Part shown: piece by piece, positions 28,101-34,246 of the stretch | Position numbering within the stretch: position 1 is the stretch's first letter | Layout: every line of letters starts with the position of its first letter | Source: Chitinophagales bacterium | Lineage (GTDB): Bacteria; Bacteroidota; Bacteroidia; Chitinophagales; Chitinophagaceae | Assembly: GCA_020636575.1 (NCBI GenBank) | Contig: JACJXP010000003.1 | Span: forward strand, 124,001 to 188,000 | DNA: 64,000 nucleotides | Direction of reading: 5' to 3' | The notes under the pieces: model-generated | What the model saw: the letters and a program-made list of their open reading frames with translations, nothing else | What the model was told of the DNA's origin: nothing | Database searches by the model: none | Position numbers and translations under genes: made by a program

Positions 28101-28176
28101 GGGAGTTTACTTCCTGAACTAAAGCAAAAAGAATAACTAAAGCGGATAATACACTTTTGAATGAAAGACTTCTCAT
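19189..28176 (-). CDS. Giant T9SS type-B secreted protein, beta-helix, IgGFc-binding-like, PKD
   Basis: 2995 aa. Signal peptide to about residue 25, then a roughly 200-residue N-terminal domain. Residues about 222-1925 are three tandem units of about 560-580 residues, each an Ig-like domain (YRWQSSPD, YQWQSAP, YQWQVST) plus a right-handed parallel beta-helix (SNIVRKCTINI, FYYHNTVSL). Residues about 2085-2530 form an IgGFc_binding-like module (GRRFWVAYGHHYG) shared with the adjacent 1707-aa protein. Then follow PKD (2650-2715, WTWDFGD), an Ig-like domain, FN3 and the CHU_C sorting domain (PNAFSPNNDGLNDVLRV ... WDGTYKGKTQPSGVYIY). It is probably a surface adhesin moved by T9SS. First gene of the five-gene operon ending at 9829. 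Confidence 0.93.
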   Translation of the reverse strand: MRSLSFKSVLSALVILFALVQEVNSQTVQIGTGTDFPSSTLYSPVYRFSATSATQGSRSNILFLQSELATAGIPSGAIITAVEFNKVNADNFLIPAIHSMYMGNTTNTTLPTTTTWASILSTHTQVFTSNSFNLPGTAGWVTWNITPFVYSGGALEIATETDMTAGGTGATGPFQWEYTSTVPTDLIVGAPSPTATVLNGTVSTYKHRPNIRITFVPPTPCAGTPDAGTANSSVPFVCPNLPFTLSTTGGTFASGIEYRWQSSPDNTTWTDIPGANTLSYVATQPATTYYRAIVTCTNSGLSDTTNEVLVTSPTLVSGTFTINSALPTGGTNFQTFNDAYAYMSCGINGPVVFNVDPASGPYNEQLILNEVPGASATNTITFNGNGRVLEFLSTNSSERAVIKLDGADHFIFDSLTINALASTTSEYGFGVQLLNSADSNIVRKCTINITDAQTSTNHIGISISGSATSSTTTGAECDDNLFELNTITGGYYGITNIGSSTVANQRNQFVNNIIKDFYVYGIYNNGTFQTLIEGNDFSRPARSNLGTVTSAGIFFTSLSTAANINANRIHAMLDADPSSANNVYGIYFTGVDALAGLENIVSNNAIYNIKSEGLIYAFYNSSSDNVFYYHNTVSLDHIASTTSEDTRGFYQTGTASGIEFRDNLITLRRGGTGDVHGLYFATSASSITSNNNDIFFPAAANKFVGYNGTNQATLADWQTATSQDANSLAVNPFFVNLSLDNLQPTSPTLNDNGAPLGITTDILGASRSATTPDIGAWEFDVGPCSAPPDPGNATSSVSIPICPNEPVTLGLINNSLGTGQTYQWQSAPTAGGPWTDLGSSQTAPSLLINPTSTLFYRCAVTCTGLTEFSTEVEVVVNALFPAGTYTINSALPTGGTNFQSFNDAYNALRCGIAGPVVFNVVAGSGPYNEQVIMDQVQGTSDINTVTWNGNGEVVTFLSTNTNERAVFKLNGTDHFIFDNLTVEPQGSTSSEYGFGFHLTNDADSNIIRNCTINLNTTSTSSNYAGIVSSAGISATTTGTNASDYNEFDNNTITGGYYGITNVGSSTVAVGNNKITNNTVKDFYFYGIFLNGNFNTLVEKNDISRPDRLDVSTFYGIYMTSLSTSVKISKNRIHNPFDGEPTATSTFGGIYITGVDALAGLENVVSNNAIYNVNGNGTQYGMYNSSSDNTFYYHNTVDLSQASATTSSTTYGFYQSTTAAGIELKDNIFSVTRGSTGNKYCLYFSTSTTTFTSDNNGFYRAGSNSNVGYNGTAQQTLANWRSATGQDMNSISGNPFYTDASTGNLEPRSVLYDDKGVPVGGITTDINDVTRSATTPDVGAWEFLVPPCTEPPVAGVALATPNTNICLGTPIDLELSGNSSGAGQSYQWQVSTAMAGPYNDLGGTHLFPDTTILASGTLWYRCVVTCGTQSTISDPVLVNMNPPFPAGVYTINNTIPTDYPGGTNFNSFVEAVAVMDCGIDGPVTFNVAASTYNEQVRMHYITGTSDINRVTFQSANGDPTSVILTYDASSAQNYVLQLDSASYITYKNMTITAINTTNGRAVDFSNTASYDSLLNCMINAPSSTSTSNAVAGIYGTGLSGTDIIIKGNTVSGGSSGIYLTGTSSTVPMMNNIIDSNTITGHYYYGVYRTNAQFSEVTRNTIPVMLPRNTTSYGIYLSNNDSAYQVNENRITIDGTTSTAYGMYLTGCAARPYNGSVSRNIITATNGISGTLYGMYQTGTQGNYTVNNVIDVATSATSSYGIYSTGGSGGKKFYNNTVRNSSTNSTSTSNIAAYFSHSTSSVGLVNIRNNVFMHNAGGIPVNYVNVASIYTDFNMYYTSGATIIRQSSTNYATLQDWRDAENWDYNSIVYTPAFAAGTDLEPDVANPDVWAMHGRGVQIDDNPSDINGNPRSTTLLDGVPDMGAYEFLPTVNPPVLPSTPAAPAPGTTQVFMFGTDTVQKITWAPASVVPTNVEVRRYSGIIPPGLAAGQESMYFYVDVDYTGSDPTDFKMEQFYIDPWMRDIPSEPTVKMGRTDATTNWFVSSNSTVETFENRITEENLNFLDKFTGMTDGVAPPPVTTIPLNTTDTSNRGRRFWVAYGHHYGFSTNGQDMVLYLSAEDSANVTVRVNGTNWVRHYAIPANTVRVSDLMPESGLVDARITDEGLFNTGISIESDVPIVAYAHIYQGANSGASMLLPTGTYGYEYRSLNSDQYYSTGGAGAFSWFMVIADRDSTLVEITPAVDTKGGRPAGVPFQVYLMRGQVYNVMGTQPTAQGTDVSGSVIKSIPNADGKCYPIAVFSGSSRTALCNTTNGDNFIQQVFPNQAWGTKYLTFGTASSLSNTTYYSNKWRVMVKDPATVVSRNGVVINPATLVVPGNYYEFGITQGDGPSTSSYIEADQPIMVAQYMLSSDGTGCSGLTPPGGDGDPEMIYISPIEQGIKRAVFYNTDESSINNNYINVIIPTGGLASLTIDGSNTFTDVFAHPGLAGYTCVRHNLGSAAAQHTIQSDSAFTAITYGLGSVESYGYNAGTLVKNLSAVPAFNNIYNTGSTSSYTCVGTPFRFKMQISVKPTQIIWGLSQVPGLTPNTDVTQTNPVPTDSTTINGKKFYTYILTTPYVFSGTGNYAVPITIFHPSIEGCSGSLDLTLPIEVIESPVSDFTTMFSGCVGDAVQFMATTTTSNGVPTNQWTWDFGDTNSGAGQNPTHTYATAGTYNVMVTGIADDGCIGDTTKPVTVNPLPANATTQDTVYVCNGANATFTVVNPVSGATYDWYDAATGGTLLGSGTSYTVNNVTGIVNVYLEVTESGCPSATRTRATANVLPSLSAPTVTVDSVSTNTIWFSWTPVANASGYEVSIDGGLSWQTPSSGPTGLTHAVTGLPLGTTVTLRARATGGCMPAESQPVSGQTVTDQVYIPNAFSPNNDGLNDVLRVYSNVIRDMRFTIFNQWGEKIFESTNQATGWDGTYKGKTQPSGVYIYVCDITLRTGERIQRKGSINLVR
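22400..27510 (-). repeat. Three ~1.7-kb tandem coding modules in the 2995-aa adhesin
   Basis: Each module encodes an Ig-like domain and a parallel beta-helix and ends with an SATTPDIGAWEF-type motif. Boundaries are near 27510, 25830, 24140 and 22405. Modules 1 and 2 are clearly similar throughout; module 3 is more diverged. Confidence 0.85.
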
Positions 28177-28610
28177 TTCAGCAATTTTGGTTTGTGTGAT
28201 ATACTAATAGCTACAAATTTTAGCTGGCAACAATGCTGCCATTGCTATCACAGGACAGATTAACGGGGAGTTTTTCAGAATATCAGCGAACAGGATAAGA
28301 AAATGGCGGGTGCAATTTTTGTGATGCAAATACTTCAAACCAAAACGGTCTGCGAGGGATAAATTGCCACCAATCGTTAGCAGTATTGTTATCTACTAGA
28401 GTAAGAAAATATTAAGCTGAATGAACTACCAATCTATGCTGAAAATTAACATCTACTGCATTCCAAATGTATTGTTAAATTCCTTTATATGCAAATAAAA
28501 AAACATCATAATTCACAGCAGAATTATATTTTTTTAAATGCTTGTTCTTTAATTGATTTTAATCAGTGATAACACTTAATTATGGACAATAAATCATGAT
28601 AAATCTATAA
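28177..28610. other. AT-rich intergenic region, no gene seen
   Basis: 434 bp between the start of the giant adhesin gene and the second tRNA-fragment cassette. It should hold the adhesin operon promoter, but I found no convincing -33/-7 pair. No open frame with protein-like composition was seen. Confidence 0.5.
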
Positions 28611-28636
28611 AAAAAAGCTTCGCAAATGCGAAGCTT
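28609..28636 (-). terminator. Terminator behind the tRNA-Ser fragment
   Basis: Perfect 10-bp stem AAGCTTCGCA/TGCGAAGCTT with a 2-base loop (28615-28636), followed on the minus strand by a run of T. It ends the second GIY-YIG cassette. Confidence 0.75.
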
Positions 28637-28657
28637 TTCGTTCATGATTTTTTTATT

Positions 28658-28705
28658 GCGGTTAGGGAGGGATTCGACCAGTAGGCCGTAGTCTTACGAA
28701 GGCCT
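28658..28705 (-). pseudogene. tRNA-Ser 3'-end fragment plus hairpin
   Basis: Bases 28658-28679 match 29000-29021 of tRNA-Ser (acceptor 3' strand and T-arm) except for one substitution and one missing base. The palindrome AGGCCGTA...TACGAAGGCCT (28683-28705) lies next to it, where the rest of the tRNA would be. It is too short for a tRNA. The position, orientation and neighbouring hairpin mirror the tRNA-Pro fragment at 7841-7900. Confidence 0.7.
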
Positions 28706-28716
28706 GACCAGAGGCT

Positions 28717-28953
28717 TTATATCAGATGTTTATTTCTGAATGCCCGGCCGGATCCTGATTTAAGATATTTTTCAAACGCATATGCTTTTTCTTGTTTTTC
28801 AAAAACGCAATGCCATATAAGTTTCACCGGTCCCCTTCCTTTTGTTGAATCTATATATCCTTTTTGATGTCTATCAATCCGATTGTTAAGATTGGAAGTA
28901 CAACCTGCATACATTTCGCCATCTGAGCACAGAAGAATATATACATACCACAT
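28717..28953 (-). CDS. Small GIY-YIG nuclease-domain protein (tRNA-Ser-associated)
   Basis: 78 aa, a single GIY-YIG domain: VYI (4-6), MYAG (14-17), Arg25 and Glu61 in the expected positions. The N-terminus MWYVYILLCSDGEMYAGCTS is of the same type as the protein at 7918-8172 (MYYVYILFS...), but the two are otherwise well diverged. The ATG at 28953 lies 48 bp after the tRNA-Ser 3' end, with a terminator hairpin between. A tRNA-Ser 3' fragment begins 12 bp after the stop. The unmatched sequence and identical layout point to two independent insertions of one class of element. Function is inferred to be DNA cleavage. Confidence 0.85.
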   Translation of the reverse strand: MWYVYILLCSDGEMYAGCTSNLNNRIDRHQKGYIDSTKGRGPVKLIWHCVFEKQEKAYAFEKYLKSGSGRAFRNKHLI

Positions 28954-28964
28954 AAATTGAAATT

Positions 28965-28996
28965 AAAAACCCGCCTTCGCTAAAGCTACGGCGGGT
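28965..28996 (-). terminator. Terminator of tRNA-Ser
   Basis: Minus strand ACCCGCC...GGCGGGT stem (28969-28996 including inner pairs) followed by TTTTTAATT. It sits between the tRNA-Ser 3' end (29001) and the GIY-YIG start (28953). Confidence 0.8.
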
Positions 28997-29000
28997 GAAG

Positions 29001-29091
29001 CGGTGAGGGAGGGATTCGAACCCTCGGTACAACTTTAAGGTCGTACGACGGTTTAGCAAACCGTTGATTTCAGCCACTCATCCACCTCACC
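29001..29091 (-). tRNA. tRNA-Ser (anticodon GCT)
   Basis: 91 nt with the long variable arm of serine tRNAs. The acceptor GGTGAGG pairs with CCTCACC, with discriminator G at 29001 as expected for Ser. The anticodon loop TTGCTAA gives GCT (AGC/AGU codons). The T-arm contains GGTTCGAATCC. No encoded CCA. Confidence 0.95.
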
Positions 29092-29109
29092 GGCTGATTT
29101 TCAGGGGAG

Positions 29110-29117
29110 CAAAAATA
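29110..29117 (-). promoter_or_regulatory. -7 box of the tRNA-Ser promoter
   Basis: Minus strand TATTTTTG matches TAnnTTTG and lies 19 bp upstream of the tRNA 5' end, comparable with the box before tRNA-Pro. Confidence 0.45.
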
Positions 29118-29161
29118 AAGATTAATCCATTACAAAACAGCATCTTTATTGTGCAAATAAT

Positions 29162-29193
29162 AATAAAAAACCCCGGCTAATAAGACCGGGGCA
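29162..29193 (-). terminator. dnaA terminator
   Basis: Stem CCCCGG/CCGGGG (29171-29191) with a 9-base loop, followed on the minus strand by TTTTTT; it lies 36 bp after the dnaA stop. Confidence 0.85.
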
Positions 29194-29228
29194 ATTTGTT
29201 TCATTCCTTGAAACCGTCCTTGAGTATT

Positions 29229-30662
29229 TTACATAGCAGCTAACTGCACTTTTTGCTGAAGTTCCAATACATTTTCCCGAAATACACCATCGGTATCCAT
29301 CAGATCTTTCACTGTCTGGCAGGAATGTATCACCGTGGTATGGTCACGGCCACCAAAATGTTCTCCAATTGTCTTCAATGAATTTTTTGTAAAAGCTTTG
29401 GCGAGGTACATAGTGATCTGTCTTGCCTGTACGATCTCTCTTTTCCGTGTCTTTTGAAGCAATTTATCATAAGGCACATCAAAATATTCGCAAACCATTT
29501 TCTGAATGGTCTCAATAGTAATTTCCTTACTGGATGATTTTACAAAATTGCGTAACACTTTCTTTGCCAGGTCAAGATCAATATCTCTTCTGTTAAGCGA
29601 AGATTGTGCCAATAGTGAGATCAATGCACCTTCCAGTTCTCTTACATTATTACTGATATTGTAAGCAATATATTTCACTACTTCTTTAGGCATCTCCAAC
29701 CCGTCATTCTTCATCTTCTTTTCCAATATCTCGATCCGGGTATCATATTCCGGTACCTGCAGGTCAGCACTAAGACCCCAACGGAAGCGGCTCAGCAATC
29801 TTTCCTGAACTCCATCCAGGTCCTTAGGTGATTTATCCGATGTAAGTACTAATTGCTTATGCGATTGATGAAGATGATTAAAGATGGCGAAGAAAGCATC
29901 CTGCGATTTTTCTGCTTTTGCAAAGAATTGTACATCATCAATGATCAGCACATCAATAAGCTGGTAAAAATGTATGAAATCATTGATAGCATTGTTGCGG
30001 CTATGGTCCATGAACTGGTTAATGAACTTTTCAGAGCTCACATATAATACCACTTTATTAGGATGCAGCCGTTTTACTTCATTTCCGATAGCTTGTGCCA
30101 GGTGGGTTTTACCTAACCCTACACCACCATAAATAACCAAAGGATTAAAAGAGTTTGCTCCCGGCTTTTCCGCTACTGTTTTACCAGCCCTGCGGGCCAC
30201 CCGGTTACAATCACCTTCAATAAATGCTTCAAACGTATAGATATGATTTAACTGCGGGTCGATCTGCATTTTTTTCAGACCCGGAATAACAAAAGGATTT
30301 TTAACTGGGTTATTTATGATCAACGGAAAATCCATCTCGTTATTGGTAAATGTTTTAAATCCCTGGCCACTCACATCCATTGTAACTGGTTTTGACTTAG
30401 AGGTGCCACTGTCTACCATTATACGGTATTCAAGACGGGCATCCTTTCCCAATTCCCGCTTCAATGTCTTTGCCAATAAATTTACGTAATGTTCTTCGAG
30501 ATACTCGAAAAAGAATTGACTGGGTACCTGGATAACAAGTACATTATTTTTTACAGATACCGGTTTAATAGGTTCAAACCAGGTTTTGAAATGCTGCCAC
30601 TCAACAATGTCCTTGATGATCTTTAAACAATTGGCCCAGATTTTTTCAGCATTTTTCTCCAT
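29229..30662 (-). CDS. dnaA: Chromosomal replication initiator protein DnaA
   Basis: 477 aa, normal length. Domain I about 1-85 (KIWANCLKIIKDIVEWQHFKTWFEPI), a linker, then the AAA+ domain III from about 140 with Walker A GGVGLGKTHLAQ (about 180) and Walker B DVLIIDDVQFF. Domain IV carries the DnaA-box recognition signature GGRDHTTVIHSC near residue 450. It binds DnaA boxes and opens oriC. dnaN and gyrB are not adjacent, and I saw no cluster of TTATNCACA boxes beside it, so the origin is probably elsewhere. It has its own terminator and a plausible promoter, so it is monocistronic. Confidence 0.98.
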   Translation of the reverse strand: MEKNAEKIWANCLKIIKDIVEWQHFKTWFEPIKPVSVKNNVLVIQVPSQFFFEYLEEHYVNLLAKTLKRELGKDARLEYRIMVDSGTSKSKPVTMDVSGQGFKTFTNNEMDFPLIINNPVKNPFVIPGLKKMQIDPQLNHIYTFEAFIEGDCNRVARRAGKTVAEKPGANSFNPLVIYGGVGLGKTHLAQAIGNEVKRLHPNKVVLYVSSEKFINQFMDHSRNNAINDFIHFYQLIDVLIIDDVQFFAKAEKSQDAFFAIFNHLHQSHKQLVLTSDKSPKDLDGVQERLLSRFRWGLSADLQVPEYDTRIEILEKKMKNDGLEMPKEVVKYIAYNISNNVRELEGALISLLAQSSLNRRDIDLDLAKKVLRNFVKSSSKEITIETIQKMVCEYFDVPYDKLLQKTRKREIVQARQITMYLAKAFTKNSLKTIGEHFGGRDHTTVIHSCQTVKDLMDTDGVFRENVLELQQKVQLAAM

Positions 30663-30689
30663 TCGGTTAGTAAGCAGTTTATGTCGAGT

Positions 30690-30721
30690 TAACTATAGTT
30701 GTTCTAATGAAAATGTCCAAA
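30690..30721 (-). promoter_or_regulatory. Candidate dnaA promoter
   Basis: Minus strand TTTG (30721-30718), a 20-bp spacer and TATAGTTA (30697-30690), a variant of TAnnTTTG. The expected start of transcription is about 22 nt before the dnaA ATG. Confidence 0.4.
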
Positions 30722-30798
30722 AAAATCTTCCCGCAAGGCCCACCAAAAAAAGTTGGACAGGACGGCGAATATCACCATTTTTTTCTAAAAAAAAATTT

Positions 30799-31737
30799 TT
30801 ACTCATTTGTTTTTTTGGAAACTGAAATGTTATCCGATTTTATCAATTTTTTGCCCGAAAATTTGGTAAATTCAAAATCCATCCTACCTAAAATGATGCC
30901 CGCCCAACCTACCTGGTTGATAATGACATCATTCCCTTTTTTATTCTTAACTTTTACCGGTGCATTCAAAAATGTATGTGTATGCCCGCCAATGATCAGG
31001 TCTATATACTCTGACTCTTTCGCCAATATCTCATCGCTTACTTTATCATCACTGTACTTGTAACCAAGATGAGAAAGACAAATGATCATATCACAACTTT
31101 CATTTCGTTTTAGCTTATAAGCTGTTTCGTTTGAATGCTGAACCGGATCAAGATATTTTGTTCCCCCGAATAAGTTATCCGGGATCAAACCTCTTCCTTC
31201 AATACTGGCTCCAAACACCCCGATCTTTAATTTGCCTTTTTTAAAGATCCTGTATGGTTGTGTTTTATACTCCATTGGAGTACCGGTAAAATCATAATTA
31301 CATACAAGCATAGGAAAGTTAGCATGACGATCCAGTTGTGTGGCCAGGTTTTCCATACCAGCATCAAAATCATGATTACCGATCGTACAGGCGTCATACT
31401 GCATGGCAGTCATTGCTTTTATCTCAGGTTCTCCTTTATAAATATTAAAATAGGGTGTCCCCTGAAAGATATCACCGGCATCAAAAAGCAATACATGTTC
31501 TTCTTCCTGCCTTATTCTTTTGATAATGGATGATCTTGCGGTTATGCCTCCTAAGCCCTGGTTTCTGCCACCATCCATCGGAAAGGGATCCAGCCTGCTA
31601 TGTGTATCATTTGTATGAAGTATGGTGAGCTGCTGTACATCAAGATATTCTTCCGCTGCTCTTAGCATTGAAGGACCTGCGATGACAGCTCCTGTAGTAA
31701 ATGTGACCTGCTTTAGAAACTCTTTTCTATTGAGCAT
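30799..31737 (-). CDS. Metallophosphatase, 5'-nucleotidase N-terminal catalytic domain
   Basis: 312 aa. After an N-terminal export-like segment (NRKEFLKQVTFTTGAVIAG; Tat-like but without a twin Arg), the calcineurin-like metallophosphatase motifs of the 5'-nucleotidase/UshA family appear in order: LHTNDTHSR, DAGDIFQGTPYF, CTIGNHDFDAG, LSHLGYK and IIGGHTHTF. It should hydrolyse nucleotides or similar phosphoesters outside the cytoplasm. The usual C-terminal substrate-binding domain is missing and is encoded by the preceding gene, whose 3' end overlaps this start by 11 nt. The two halves probably act as a complex. Confidence 0.92.
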   Translation of the reverse strand: MLNRKEFLKQVTFTTGAVIAGPSMLRAAEEYLDVQQLTILHTNDTHSRLDPFPMDGGRNQGLGGITARSSIIKRIRQEEEHVLLFDAGDIFQGTPYFNIYKGEPEIKAMTAMQYDACTIGNHDFDAGMENLATQLDRHANFPMLVCNYDFTGTPMEYKTQPYRIFKKGKLKIGVFGASIEGRGLIPDNLFGGTKYLDPVQHSNETAYKLKRNESCDMIICLSHLGYKYSDDKVSDEILAKESEYIDLIIGGHTHTFLNAPVKVKNKKGNDVIINQVGWAGIILGRMDFEFTKFSGKKLIKSDNISVSKKTNE

Positions 31738-32476
31738 AACTTACACGGTTTTGAAGCTCAGCTGAGATAGCATGACCTTTTTGATTCTCTGATTTAATAT
31801 AATCCATAATGGCATCCCGCATCAAATAACCGTTCGTTATCTGAGGTATGTCTTTCAACATAAATGCATTATCGCCTCCATTAGCCAGAAAATCAGAATT
31901 GACAACAGTGTAATACTTATCATCTTCAAGAGGCACTCCGCCGATCATTATATTGATTGCTTTTTTATCCCTGATCTGCATGGTTAATCCAGATACAGGC
32001 CAACCGCCTTTTTCTGCCGTAAGATCAAGGAACTGCTTTAGTATATTTCCTTTGACTTTTTGAAGGATCAGCAAATTATCAAACGGCATCAATTCGTATA
32101 TCTTACCCGTTGTTATTTCGCCGGCAGGTACTTGAGTAAGCCGCATACCTCCATAATTCATTACCGCCACATCCACTTTAGTATTGTAACTCTTTTCTGC
32201 CATTTGCAGAAACAGGTCAGCTAAAAAATTCCCCAGTGTACATTCAGGCTGATCTTTATCCAGGCTTTTTTCTGCGTACCCGATCACACCATTCATGGTT
32301 GCATTCACACTATCGCTATATGGCTGTAATAATGATTGTAAAGTTGAATCCTTATCGGCTTTGTTTGTGATCCTGTAGTCAAAGTATTGCATTGACTTTG
32401 CCTGGTAAGATGTTTTGCAGGCCTGAAGAAACAAAAACGAAAAAAATAGCAGGAATATCCGGAAGCGAAGGGTCAT
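31727..32476 (-). CDS. 5'-nucleotidase C-terminal domain lipoprotein
   Basis: 249 aa from ATG 32476, chosen because it gives a clean lipoprotein signal (FLFLQAC, then KTSYQ); upstream in-frame starts add 37 residues without signal character. The body matches the 5_nucleotid_C fold: CTLGNFLADLFLQ, VAVMNYGGMR, GEITTGKIYELMPFDN and YYTVVNSDFLANGGD. This domain binds the nucleotide base in full-length 5'-nucleotidases. The gene comes first in the transcript and overlaps the catalytic-domain gene by 11 nt, so the two should be made together. The order is reversed relative to the fused enzyme. Confidence 0.92.
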   Translation of the reverse strand: MTLRFRIFLLFFSFLFLQACKTSYQAKSMQYFDYRITNKADKDSTLQSLLQPYSDSVNATMNGVIGYAEKSLDKDQPECTLGNFLADLFLQMAEKSYNTKVDVAVMNYGGMRLTQVPAGEITTGKIYELMPFDNLLILQKVKGNILKQFLDLTAEKGGWPVSGLTMQIRDKKAINIMIGGVPLEDDKYYTVVNSDFLANGGDNAFMLKDIPQITNGYLMRDAIMDYIKSENQKGHAISAELQNRVSYAQ

Positions 32477-32581
32477 GTTATAAAGATATTGTCTTAAACT
32501 GAAACAAATCTGATTTCTTTTATCGGGTAATAAGATGGAAATTTGCGGCAAAGTATTCTTCAGGATAAATACCTGACAATA

Positions 32582-34147
32582 ATGCAAAAGATCATATCTC
32601 TCCGACTACTTCCATCAGAAGCAGCCAGTGAAACTGCTATAAAAGATTGGGTTGCAAAGACCGAAGGAATCAATGTTGAAACAATTACGGGTTTCACTAT
32701 CACAAAAAGATCAATTGATGCCCGTAGCAGGAACCCTTTAATCAACCTGCAGTTAAAAGCTTATATAAACGAACCCTTCACAGAAAGAGAAGTGCTTTCC
32801 TTTCACTTCCCCGATGTAAGAAATGTCCGGCATTCGGCAATAATTATAGGTGGCGGACCTGCAGGGATCTTTGCGGCTCTTCAGCTGATAGAAAAAGGAA
32901 TAAAGCCCATCATACTTGAAAGAGGCAAAGATGTGCGGGCCAGGAGAAGAGACCTTGCCAAACTGAATAAAGAAGGTGAGATAAATCCTGAAAGCAACTA
33001 TTGCTATGGAGAAGGCGGAGCCGGTACATATAGTGATGGTAAACTATATACCCGCAGTAATAAACGGGGCAGCATCGATCGGGTATTGAATCTCTTTGTA
33101 CATTTTGGTGCAGATGAAAATATCCTTTACGAGGCACATCCTCATATCGGTACCAACAAACTCCCCGGCATTATTACTGCAATGCGAATGCAGATCATAG
33201 CGGCTGGTGGTGAGTTTGTATTTGAGAAAAAAGTAACTGATCTCATTATCAATGAGCAAAGGATAACCGGTGTAAAAACTGCTGACGGAAATACTTTTGA
33301 AGCTCATGCAGTCATATTAGCTACCGGGCATTCGGCCAGGGATATTTATGAACTGCTTTATTCAAAGAAAATTTTGCTTGAGGCAAAACCCTTTGCGTTG
33401 GGTGTCAGGGTCGAGCACCCGCAATCATTGATAGATTCTATACAATATCATTGCAGTGTCAGAAATCCATACTTGCCACCTGCATCTTATAGTTGGGTGG
33501 AACAGGTTAATGAAAAAGGTGTTTTTTCTTTTTGCATGTGTCCCGGAGGCATTATTGCTCCTGCTGCTACTTCGCCAGGAGAACTTGTTGTAAATGGATG
33601 GAGCCCTTCAAAAAGAAATAATCCTTTTGCCAACAGCGGAATTGTTGTTGCCACAGATATGATTGATTATTCCGCTTATAAAAAATACGGGACGCTGGCG
33701 GGTATGTTCTTTCAGCGAGCTGTAGAGATCAAAGCTTTCAATGCCGGTGGAGGAAAGTTTGTGGCGCCAGCTCAGCGACTCACAGACTTTATTCAAAATA
33801 AAGTATCTAATGATCTACCTGATTGTTCCTACTTACCAGGTATCAGATCAGCTGCCCTGGGAGAAGTACTTCCTGGTTTTGTTCATAAAAGATTGCAGAC
33901 TGCTTTTTTAGCTTACGGAAAAAAAATGAAGGGCTATATCACTAATGAAGCACTTGTAGTAGCAACTGAATCAAGAACTTCATCACCTGTCCGTATACCG
34001 AGAAACAAAGAAACCATGCAACATCCCCAAATAAAAAACTTGTACCCCTGTGGTGAAGGGGCAGGATACGCCGGAGGAATTGTTAGTGCTGCAATGGATG
34101 GTGAAAAAGTAGCTTTACAGATCGCAGCTGCATTGAAAACAGTTTGA
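32582..34147 (+). CDS. FAD-dependent dehydrogenase (COG2509-like)
   Basis: 521 aa from ATG 32582; an upstream TTG would only add 13 unlikely residues. An N-terminal domain of about 85 residues precedes the FAD-binding Rossmann motif IIGGGPAGIFAALQLIEKG (about residue 93) and the ILERG strand end. Further motifs: CYGEGGAGTYSDGKLYTR, LATGHSARDIYELL, and the C-terminal FAD site NLYPCGEGAGYAGGIVSAAMDG. These fit the uncharacterised FAD-dependent dehydrogenases of COG2509. The physiological substrate is unknown. It diverges from the 5'-nucleotidase pair. Confidence 0.88.
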   Translation: MQKIISLRLLPSEAASETAIKDWVAKTEGINVETITGFTITKRSIDARSRNPLINLQLKAYINEPFTEREVLSFHFPDVRNVRHSAIIIGGGPAGIFAALQLIEKGIKPIILERGKDVRARRRDLAKLNKEGEINPESNYCYGEGGAGTYSDGKLYTRSNKRGSIDRVLNLFVHFGADENILYEAHPHIGTNKLPGIITAMRMQIIAAGGEFVFEKKVTDLIINEQRITGVKTADGNTFEAHAVILATGHSARDIYELLYSKKILLEAKPFALGVRVEHPQSLIDSIQYHCSVRNPYLPPASYSWVEQVNEKGVFSFCMCPGGIIAPAATSPGELVVNGWSPSKRNNPFANSGIVVATDMIDYSAYKKYGTLAGMFFQRAVEIKAFNAGGGKFVAPAQRLTDFIQNKVSNDLPDCSYLPGIRSAALGEVLPGFVHKRLQTAFLAYGKKMKGYITNEALVVATESRTSSPVRIPRNKETMQHPQIKNLYPCGEGAGYAGGIVSAAMDGEKVALQIAAALKTV

Positions 34148-34246
34148 TCCCTAAAAAAAGCATTTCACACTGATATACTTACCTTTCGGCGATTTTTGTC
34201 CCCTGCTGTTTCAGGAGGTTTACATTTGCATCTGAAAACTTCACTT

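Noticed and set aside
28886..29077. 63-codon frame over tRNA-Ser, terminator and the GIY-YIG start
   Set aside because: It translates through the tRNA and hairpin; no protein-like features. The real gene starts at 28953 in another frame.
30663..30798. Replication origin beside dnaA
   Set aside because: No TTATNCACA-type boxes or clear AT-rich unwinding element with repeats; dnaN is not adjacent.
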